A DNA stretch of 64,000 nucleotides from Ophiostoma sp. CBS 140.51 (taxonomy: Eukaryota; Ascomycota; Sordariomycetes; Ophiostomatales; Ophiostomataceae): positions 1-64,000 of the forward strand of contig JANSLP010000024.1 in assembly GCA_029298735.1 (NCBI GenBank), in the 5' to 3' direction. The notes beneath the pieces are model-generated. The model was given only the letters and a program-made list of their open reading frames with translations, was not told where the DNA came from and ran no database searches. A program made the position numbers and the translations under genes. Position 1 is the stretch's first letter. The number at the start of each line of letters is the position of its first letter. Of this stretch, positions 31,678-40,627 are shown piece after piece.

Positions 31678-32941
31678 ACTGCGTGTCTTCCACCACCTCT
31701 ATTCACCTTTTTGTCTCTTTTTCATTACCGTCTTCTCGTCACTCATTCAACGGCTTTCTGCCAATTTGCTTTACAAAGTTTATTCCTTCTTACCTTCAAC
31801 TTTTCACAATTTGTCATGTTGATGAAGCATTTCGCGTTTTCGTCTCGCGGTATCTTTACGATTTTATGCCTCTCTCTCTGTCTCTCTCTTGTCTCCCTTA
31901 TCAGTCTTTTCCTTTTTTTATCTTGTGTTTTTTCTATATACTCCTTTCTCAATTACTGTTTCTCTCTGAAAACCCAGCTTTTGTCAATCTCTACAACCCG
32001 CCTATGCTTCTACAGCCGGTCGTTCTCCTTTCCTTTTCTGTCCTTTTATTTCCTTTCTGTCAAATCTTCCGTTGTTTTTGTGCTTTCTTAAAAGCCCATG
32101 TTGTTCGGCGCGACGCAAGGCCTACACTGGCAGCCGTTTTCTCTTTTTGCTTACTCAGTTTGTTGTGACTGTTCTCGTTCTCTATTTTATCAAAGGAGTA
32201 CCGTTTTACTATCTTGTCAGCTTTTCTTCTTGTTTCGTCTTTCCACTTTGCTGGGTAGTCGTGTGAAAAGGTCTGGCATAGACTCAAAATTAATTGGGTC
32301 GTTTACTCTTCACAAGAAAGAAAGATTTAAAAAAAAATGGGAACAGGGTTGGGGGTCTATTATTCGGTAACATCTTTCTGCTACCATTAATCATTAGGCG
32401 TACAGGTATCACTTTTCCGCGTTCTGTCTCTATTTGACGACCTGATGATATCCTTCCTATACATCAAATTGGACAAAAAATTGCTTGACTTTGCTGTACT
32501 CTCGTGATATGATGTGGTCGTCAGAATAGCAGCAACACGGTTGCTCGTAGTTCACGACCAGTCTACGTTGTGGGTACACGATTGCACATTAAAACTTGTT
32601 TTAAATTTTGTTCATTTTTTTCTGTTTTTACCGCCCACGCAGAGAGCTTCAAAATAAAAAGAGAATGCAATTGTTCCCGAGTCCGTAAGTTGGTTGATGA
32701 ACGCAAATGGGAAAACAGGACAACACACATTGTTGTTTGTTGTTTTGATTTTTTTGTTGTAACAAAAAAAAGTGTAGAAAAAACACCCAGAAAACATCCC
32801 ACGCCCGGCTTTTTTAATTTTATTGCCATTCCGTTGCTGGTTCGTCCTCTGCCCTTGTCGTGCTCGTGCATCTCTGCCTGACGACGATGATACTCCTTCT
32901 CCTCCCCATGCCGATATCCATCCACCTCGCGCACTCGCCGT
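31678..32941. other. Convergent region between apsA and eL21
   Basis: About 1.26 kb of AT- and pyrimidine-rich sequence (TC tracts at 31865-31900) with no supportable gene. It would hold both 3' untranslated regions. Confidence 0.4.
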
Positions 32942-33840
32942 TTAGATAGCAGTGTCGTAAGGAGTGGGGGTAACCGTCTCCGGCACGTTGTTGTCGAGGG
33001 AGATTGTGTGGGCTGTCCGTGGCTGGAGGGGCTGGCGCTTCAGCTGGACGGGGGTACCCTCGGCCTTGGCCTTCTGCTTCAGGGCGGCGTTGGTCTTGAC
33101 GCGGCGCAGGAAGTCCTCACGCGACCGCGAGGGGGAGACGTGCTCAATGCGGATGTTCAGGCGCTTCTCAATGTACCGGTGCTTGACCTTCTTGTAGATG
33201 ATGACACCGACAGCGTTCTTGGCGACGTTGTAGATGACGCCGGTCTTGCCGTGGTAGACCTTGTGGGGCATACTGTGAAGAGTTAGTATTCAATTCTCGA
33301 GCCTGGTGTTTGCCAGATTCCAGATTCCAGATTCCAGATTCCAGAGTGCAGAGTCCACTCCGTCGAGATGATCGCGTCTTCTATTGTTGTTGTCCTCTTG
33401 TCGTCCATCCATCATCGTCGTCCGGCTTAATGTCTCGGCCTCGGTCGTGTCTCGCGTTTCTGGATCGGCAATATCTCTTCTCTTCGGAACTGGCCTGACT
33501 GGTCTCTCTGGTCTCTTGAACTGAATCTCGCCTCGGAGAGGGGACTGATTGCTTACCCCTTCTGGACAGCACCGTTCGTCTTCAGATCAACGATGTCGCC
33601 GACCCTGTAAAATCATCTGTCAGCATTTCTGTTCCATCTCAACATTGTCTCTCCCTCCATTCCCCCAACGTCGTTCGATGTCCATCGTTCGTTCGTCGGG
33701 TCCTTCCTTCGACTCTGGGATGTGATCGGTACTGACTTGTATTGCCGAAGGTACGTGGACAGGCGGATCATGCCCTTCTCACGGAAGTTCCGCGAGAACG
33801 CATAACGCGTACCAGCACGCAGACCAGCGCTCTTACCCAT
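32942..33840 (-). CDS. rpl21: 60S ribosomal protein eL21
   Basis: Three exons on the minus strand, 33737-33840, 33557-33604 and 32942-33272, give 160 aa, the same length as yeast Rpl21. Exon 1 encodes MGKSAGLRAGTRYAFSRNF; exon 2 (48 nt) encodes VGDIVDLKTNGAVQKG; exon 3 begins MPHKVYHGKTGVIYNV and ends in the conserved PYDTAI tail. Introns are 132 nt (GTCAGT donor) and 284 nt (GTAAGC donor, TACTAAC branch site, CAG acceptor). The protein is a core component of the cytosolic large subunit near the central protuberance. The larger intron carries a heptamer repeat. It is divergent from uS4 across a 630-bp promoter. Confidence 0.96.
33313..33345 (+). repeat. Heptamer repeat (CCAGATT)x4 in the second eL21 intron
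   Basis: Four perfect copies plus a partial fifth lie 40 bases from the 3' splice site of the 284-nt intron, just upstream of the branch site on the minus strand. Confidence 0.85.
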
Positions 33841-34470
33841 GGCGACGGTGGGTTATGTGGTGTTGAAGAAAGAAAAAGGGTGGGTGTAGTTGTCGGAGGG
33901 TGAAAATGGAAAATAGAATCAAGGATTCAGATTTCCTAATCGGATGCTGGCGAGAGAAAAGAGGGTGGTGATTGTCGCAAGAGAAAGGTCGAGGTTGTGG
34001 CCGTAGACGGTAAAAGCCCCCGCGAAAATGTTTGGCGTGCAAAACTTTTAGGACTGGTGCCCCAAGCGAAGAAAAATTTGGCCGTAAGGGCAAAAAATTA
34101 TCGGGTTTGTGTGGGAAAGCGGGTCTCGTCATGTGACAGCATTAGTCAAGCGGCCCGTCAAACAAAAACAAGACCAAAACGCCGCCAAAGAATGCACGGC
34201 TTAGTCAGTTTGTCTAGACACAAATTACATAAGACAGTCCCACTATGCCCCACCATTCATCCCTCGGCCAATAGGGGTTCTTCGCACAAAAACCTATTTT
34301 TTTCCGTTAGGGTAAAAATTGCTCCTTACCTTTGCGGATTTTGCATTGCCTTTGGGACAATACTGGACTTTTTCTCTCTTTCGCTTCTCGTTTCCGAATC
34401 TCTTCGACAATCCATCCACATCACCAAACCCGACGACAACCCAACAGCAAAGTCGAGATCTTTGTTCAAG
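33841..34470. promoter_or_regulatory. Shared promoter of the divergent eL21 and uS4 genes
   Basis: Two related plus-strand elements are present: CCGTAAGGGCAAAAAATT at 34082-34099 and CCGTTAGGGTAAAAATT at 34304-34320. The second is 150 bases upstream of uS4 and shares TAGGGTAAA with the uL1m/GluRS promoter. TTAGGG cores are bound by Tbf1-type factors at ribosomal-protein promoters in several fungi; a role here is inferred. A CCAAT pentamer lies at 34268-34272. No other gene is seen. Confidence 0.5.
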
Positions 34471-35287
34471 ATGGCTCCTCTGTCGTACTCCAAGACCGCC
34501 AAGGTCCCCCGTCGCCCCTTCGAGGCCGCTCGCCTGTTCGTCAACTCCCATTTTGTCCTCACCGGCCACTGAGCAAGAGCGTGTTTCTCTTGTTCAAGTC
34601 GTTGTGAGCATCTCAGCTAATGGGGGTATTTTCTTTTTTGCAGTGACTCTGAGCTCAAGCTCGTCGGCGAGTATGGTCTGCGCAACAAGCGCGAGGTGTG
34701 GCGTGTGCTGCTCACCCTCTCCAAGATTCGTCGTGCTGCCCGGTGAGTTTTTCTGGCCTTGCGTTTTTACTTTTTCAATCTCGTTTGAGGATGCAGAGAT
34801 AACAAAAATTTTTTGCATCCACGACACGTGCTGATGACAACTTGCTAACCAATTGCCTACGTTTTCTCCCACCGACAGTCAGCTCCTGACGCTCGACGAG
34901 AAGGACCCCAAGCGCCTCTTCGAGGGTAACGCTCTGATTCGCCGTCTGGTGCGTGTCGGTGTGCTTGACGACTCGCGCATGAAGCTCGATTACGTCCTGG
35001 CCCTCAAGGTCGAGGATTTCCTTGAGCGTCGCCTGCAGACCCTCGTCTACAAGCTCGGCCTCGCCAAGTCCATCCACCACGCCCGTGTCCTGATCCGCCA
35101 GCGCCACATCCGCGTTGGCAAGCAGGTCGTCAACGTCCCCTCGTTCATCGTCCGTCTCGACTCGCAGAAGCACATTGACTTCTCCCTGAAGTCGCCCTTT
35201 GGCGGCGGACGCCCCGGCCGTGTCCGGAGAAAGAAGGCCAAGGCCGCCGAGAAGGGCGACGGCGAGGAGGAGGAGGACGAGGAGTAA
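34471..35287 (+). CDS. rps9: 40S ribosomal protein uS4 (S9)
   Basis: Three exons, 34471-34535, 34644-34742 and 34879-35287, encode 190 aa with the complete uS4 sequence: MAPLSYSKTAKVPRRPFEAAR at the start, then DSELKLVGEYGLRNKREVW and the S4 RNA-binding domain (LETLVYKLG-like segment, ARVLIRQRHIRVGKQVVNVPSF). The Glu/Asp-rich tail is typical of fungi. uS4 nucleates 40S assembly and lines the mRNA entry channel. Introns are 108 and 136 nt. The first uses an unusual GTTCGT donor, fixed by the conserved R-L-D-S junction; the second uses GTGAGT with a GCTAAC branch site. Codons are strongly C-biased, as in highly expressed genes. Confidence 0.96.
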
Positions 35288-37370
35288 ATGCATCGTTTCT
35301 CATGATATCTGTACCGGAACAAAAATGGGGGCGATGGTCATCGCCAGCTGCAATTGGTCATTGATGAGGAGGAGCGGATGGGACAGAATGGACGGGCGTT
35401 CCTTGCCGACGGGCGGTACGCTTGTCCTGATGCAGATTCTGCTGCTGCTATCAGGCCTGTCCTGGCTATGTGTCTTTGGCGCATCGGATCTATAAAATAT
35501 TCGGAATATGCAAAAATTCAAAAACAGCGGAAAACTATACTGTTCTTTAACTGCAAGTGCGATGTATGTGATGCACATGTCACGTTATGTCTCATATGGA
35601 GTATGTTTTCAATATATTGTACGCAGCTTGTCGTATATTGTATGGAATGGAGTCTTGTATCGTCGTCCTCCGTCCTCCATGTGTATGTGTCCCTGTCACA
35701 GCGCGGCTACTGCGGACGAACGACATGTAAGTTGTCCCGAGCCGAAGCAACATGAACAATCAAGAGGCAGCCCGTCTGGTTGTCTGCTTGTGTGGCTCGC
35801 CCGTTGCGTCATGTGTTGTCCTTGGCTTGCAGATATAATCCTTCTTTCTGACTTTTTGTCTAGTCTGATGTCTGGTCCACTCTTGTTGTTGGCTGCTCTT
35901 ACGTATGCTTTGTGGAGTGTGGCAGACACTGCAATGGGATACAGAGATATCAGACACAGACTGAGCGGCGATTTGTCTCAATAAGTGATGTTCTGGGCAT
36001 GGTTTGCCAAGATGTTGCCGCAAAACATCCAAACAGACTTCGGGGTCAACCGATTTGGAGCGGGAAAGAGGTGCACAAATAGGCGGAAAATACAGACTAC
36101 AGAGAAACACAGGCCGCAGAGCCTTCTGCTTGCGTGGTATTTTGGGGCTGTGCTGACTGCTAGTCGCCAGGCACACCGGCACGTGTTTTTGGAGTCGTCA
36201 GCTATCTTTGGCTCTTTCCGCCGTATTAATCCACTATGACAACGGTGCACGACGCGATCTGGGATGGTGTCCCAAAGAAGCAGGAACAAGGGACCTACAA
36301 TCGCAGTGCTTGCCTTATTTACTTGCAGAGTCCCATTCTCTCCTTCCTGATTTTTCTTGGTGAGATGTGGTTTGAATTTATTCTTTCAAAACAAGACTGA
36401 GCTTCAAAACTGCTCCAAAGAGTCATATCAACTGCTGCCTCCGTCATCCGAGCCTTCCAACCTCCATCTCATCTTCTCAAATTGCTCCCAGAACAAGTGA
36501 GCAAGCAAACAGACGGCGCAGCACAAGGCAGGCGGCTAATTGCACCTCTTCTGCTCTTTCCCTCTTCACAAAAATTAGGACCCTGGTCGCACCTGCCGAT
36601 CAACAACAGGCGACTGCCGTAAGAGTGTTTAGACGCGGCGATACCTGGTCGTTCCTTCCTGTCCGAAATCTCAACAAAAGGGTAATACGCCGTATCGACG
36701 TCTACAATTTCGTCTACTTCTCCTATTAGATTCCCTCTTCCTTTCCCCAGCTCTTTTGCTCCTTTCCAAAACACACGGTGCCAGAGTGCAACCACCGCCC
36801 TTTTACCATCCAACGGTCTCCTCTTCCAACCACGCATTGGATGCCGTCTCAACCCTGGGCCCTATTGCTGCCTAGCGGCCGTTGCCCCTGTTCGACCCTT
36901 TTGAACCCTCAACGCCCCGCCATTCTGGCCCTACAACTCCTATTACAAACTACTGCAGCTCGCCGTTTCGCGCCTTGTGCACGGAGTATTATTTCTATTT
37001 TTCCAGATATCCTACGGCGCGCGCAGCCTCAACTCCAAGCCGCTCCTCCTTCTACCTTTCCCCCCATTTTTGAGAACAAGGCAGCCGCCCATTGAAACGA
37101 TCTGCAGGCAGGAAAAGAAGGAAAAAGTCTAGTTACCAAGCTTTCTTTTTCTCTTGTGCGCTTCCCTCCGGACGCCACCGATCTGATCTTTGGATCTTCC
37201 TTCCCAGCTTCCTCACCTCCCCCGCCCTTCCCTCCGCCTCGACCATAAATACGACACTGGTTTCTTTTGCGACTGGATTGGCAGACTTGGCGAAACGTCG
37301 ACACGTTTTCCTCTACTGAACAGACCAGACGTACCTTACGTCTTACACATACACGCAGCCAGCAGCCAAG
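35288..37370. other. 2.1 kb region between uS4 and the VHS-GAT gene
   Basis: No gene is supported. The right ~700 bases are CT-rich on the plus strand and would form the promoter and leader of the VHS-GAT gene. The left part is AT-richer and would hold the uS4 3' end. I see no RNA gene. Confidence 0.4.
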
Positions 37371-39659
37371 ATGAAGGGCTTTCGCCAAAAGCTCAACCGC
37401 AACAAGAAGTCGGGCCGTGAGTAGTCTATACACCTTTTCGAACGTCCTGAGAGGACTTTGGAGGAACAGCGGTGGGCGGATTGCTAACCCAAACGAATAT
37501 AGTTGACGTCGACGGCGTATCGCCGCAACGGACCGACTCAATTGCCACTACGAATGTCTTAGGGACCGGCGCAAGCAGTATTGCCGGTGACAATGTCGAC
37601 AACGAGACGCCCGAGGCCGCGGCGCAACGGCTTGTGGTAGGTGGAAACCGGATGTGACCGCCGTATCCTATCAGCAAGCCAGCATTGGCCGGGAAGACGG
37701 CCGAGACGATCAATGGCTAACTTAACCCTCGGCGTATAGAAAACGTTTTGTATGAGCGAAGTCGACGAGGCTGTAAGTTATAATGCGCGTACCCTTCTCT
37801 TCGTGCGCTCACGCTGACCACCTCTCTTTACAGGGCGCAGAAGTTGCTCTCCTCCCCAGCATCGTCGAAGCTGCCGAGTCCTCGCCCCAGGCCGCCACCG
37901 AATGCGCCCGCTACATCCGCAAGTTCATGTACCGCGATTACTGGGCACGACCCAACTTTGTCTACAACGCCATCATGCTCATGCGCATCCTCGTCGAAAA
38001 TCCGGGCATGACCTTTACCCGCAACATGGACAAGAAGTTTGTCGAGACCGTGCGCGACCTTCTGCGCGGCTGCCAGCACGCCCACATTGTCCACTTCTTG
38101 ATCGAGACGCTGCAGGACTTTGAGACCAAGGGTGCAGTCGACGAGGGCATTGGCCGCCTTGTCGAGATGTGGCAGAAGGAGAAGGCCAAGAGCAAGTCGG
38201 CATACACGGTAGGTCACCGCCCGAGCAGCTCATAGCTGGCGGAATCTGAAGTCTAACGTACGTGCAGAACCAGCCCCAGCAACAACCGAGCGGTCGTGGC
38301 GGCCTCTGGCAGCGCCCGCAGCAGCAAATGTGGCCACAACAGAGCCAAGGCTACGGTGGCCAAGGCAACTACAACCAAGGTGGCTACGTCAACCAGGGCG
38401 GTTTCGTCAACCCCGCCTACGGCCACACCAGCTCCACTCGTGGCCCGTACGAGCGTGGCCACAGCAGTGCCGCCACTCTTCCGAAGCCGCGCGAGCTCCG
38501 GAAGCGCCTTGACGAAGCCAGGACGACAGCCGTTGTCCTGGCCGACGTTGTCAACACCACGACCCCCGCGGTCTTGCTCAAGCACGACCTCGCAGACGAC
38601 CTGTCGGCCCGCTGCCGCCGTGCTACGAACCAGGTGCTCGAGTACATGAACACCCGTGACCCGATCCCGGACAACTACGAGATGGCAGCGCTCCTGGCTA
38701 CACACGAAGTCCTCGAGCAGACGCTGCATCACTACCACCGCGCCGTTCTTGAGGCCCGAAAGAGTCTTGGCGTCGGCGAGTCGCGCCGGACGTCCGACGG
38801 CAACGAGGCTATCGAGATGACACCCGCCGGCAAGGGCAAAGCCAATGCACCGCTGTCGCCCGTGACGGCAGGTCCTAGTGGCACGAACGGCGGCGGAAGC
38901 GGCGGCGGAAGCGGCAGCGGCAGCGGTGGTCACAGCTACAGCAACGGTGGCCTGGAGAGCCCAAGGAGTGGCGACGAGGCCTTTGATCGCAACGAGGACG
39001 ACGACATGATTGCGGCTGCTATTGCGGCAAGCACAGCGCCTGGTGCCAATGCTCGTGGCGGACGCAGTGGTGGCTACCAGCCTGGCGACGGCTCGTCTGC
39101 AGCTGTGGGACCAGCAAACGAGGCAGAGAATCCTTTCGCAGACAACCTGCCCGAATCGTCTCGGTCGTCATCCCGTGTCCGGCCGGTGTATGGTGGCGGT
39201 GGCGGAAGTAGCAGTGCAGCAGTTGGAGGCTCGTCTTCGGCTGCGGCAGGTGCTGCTGGCGGCAGTGGTAGCGGAGCCGTCGCCTACGTGGACAGCGAGA
39301 ACGAGAGTGACGAGGAGTACCTGCGTATCCGGCGACGGAACAAGGCCATTGCAGCCGATGTTGGCGGGTCGTCCTCGTCGGCGGCAGCGGCGGGTGCCAG
39401 CGGTAGTGGAAGTGGCAGCGGAAGCGGAAGCGGGTCAAGGCCGTCAAGAGCATCCGGGCACGGAGCGGGCGGTGCGTCCTCGTCGGCGGCCCCGCCCGTC
39501 CCGCCTGCGTCGTCTAAGCCTGGCCCAGCATCGCCCCGTATCAGCTCTCCAAGCTCGCCGACTAGGTTTGATGCCGATGTCGGCGGCAGCTCGTCCTCTG
39601 CTGGTCCAGCCGTTGATTCCGAAGCAGGCGGCAGTGGTGCACCTGTTTTCCGCTACTAA
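37371..39659 (+). CDS. VHS and GAT domain protein, Lsb5-like
   Basis: Five exons (37371-37416, 37503-37636, 37740-37772, 37834-38208, 38268-39659) join in frame to give 659 aa; all introns have GT/AG ends and most a CTAAC branch site. Residues about 16-195 form a VHS domain (ARYIRKFMYRDYWARPNFVY, then VENPGMTFTRNMDKKF). Residues about 262-362 form a GAT helical bundle (DDLSARCRRATNQVLEYMNT). Yeast Lsb5 has the same order, is shorter (about 350 aa), and links Las17, Sla1 and Arf3 at endocytic actin sites. The long Ser/Gly-rich C-terminus carries an NPF motif (about 483), a known ligand of EH domains. Exon 3 is a 33-nt microexon. The start follows an AGCCAAG leader. Confidence 0.85.
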
Positions 39660-40627
39660 GCAGACTACTACTGCTCACTTTGAGATTTCATGTTACACAC
39701 AGGTATCAGGCCTGATGGCCTAGATGCAGTCTAGATGCGGGTGTAACACCTTTGATCTAGATGCTTCCAATCCTAGACCCTGGTCCTGGTCCTGGAACAA
39801 GTTTTGCTGCAAGCGATCTATTTTCTCCGTTTTGGTTATTTTGCGTTCGAATCTCTATTTTCTGGCAGAGAGCTTGGTTATTTATCTCTGGATTCAGACT
39901 GCCATGTTGGATCCCTTCATATTTTGTGCATTTCCTCTCCCATTTCCTACATTTCTCATTCCTACATACTCAACTTCCCCATAGCATGTTCTTGCTTCTT
40001 CCTGCACACACATCTCATAGCTTATGTCGTACACTTTTGTCTGATTTTCATATTCTCGTTCCCCAAACCTACAACAGCGAACAATACAACAGATACCCAG
40101 TCGCTGTATATTCTCAATTGTGCATGTTTAACAGTGTGCAAAGTACGTGATGTGTCACTTTCACAGACATAATCACATGTTGAGCCTTTCTTGACGTTCA
40201 ATCAGACGTAGTATTTTTGGCATTTGGTATCTACTACTCCATAGACCGTCTCCGTAGAGGTGCGCCTCAAAAGAGCGCGTTGCCCATCTGTCTTCCACCC
40301 ATGCTGGTATTACGTTTATAAAACTCTGTTCCAGGTGTATGTGTGTGGAGGAACAGAAGGAAAAGAACAGAAAAACAACAGCAGACGCAGAACAATGCAG
40401 GAAAAATAAGGGGGAAAAAAGCAAAAACACAACAGGGCTATCCATCTCGATGACGGGTAAAAAAAAAGCAAAGACCGAATTCATATCCTAAGGCATTATA
40501 ATGAGGAGCAAAAAAAACAGACAAACTTCGCTAAACAGGAAAGGACGAAAAGACAATAAGGAAATATTTGGTGGTACACGCGGAAGTAGGTCTAAACCTT
40601 TCTCCGCAAAAAGGACGGCCTCTCATT
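39660..40627. other. Convergent region between the VHS-GAT gene and sec2
   Basis: Nearly 1 kb without a supportable gene, containing AT-rich sequence and A tracts (40440-40560) as expected of two 3' untranslated regions. Confidence 0.4.

Noticed and set aside
33273..33556. Possible C/D snoRNA in the second eL21 intron
   Set aside because: A near C-box (ATGATGG) is present but no D box or terminal stem was found.
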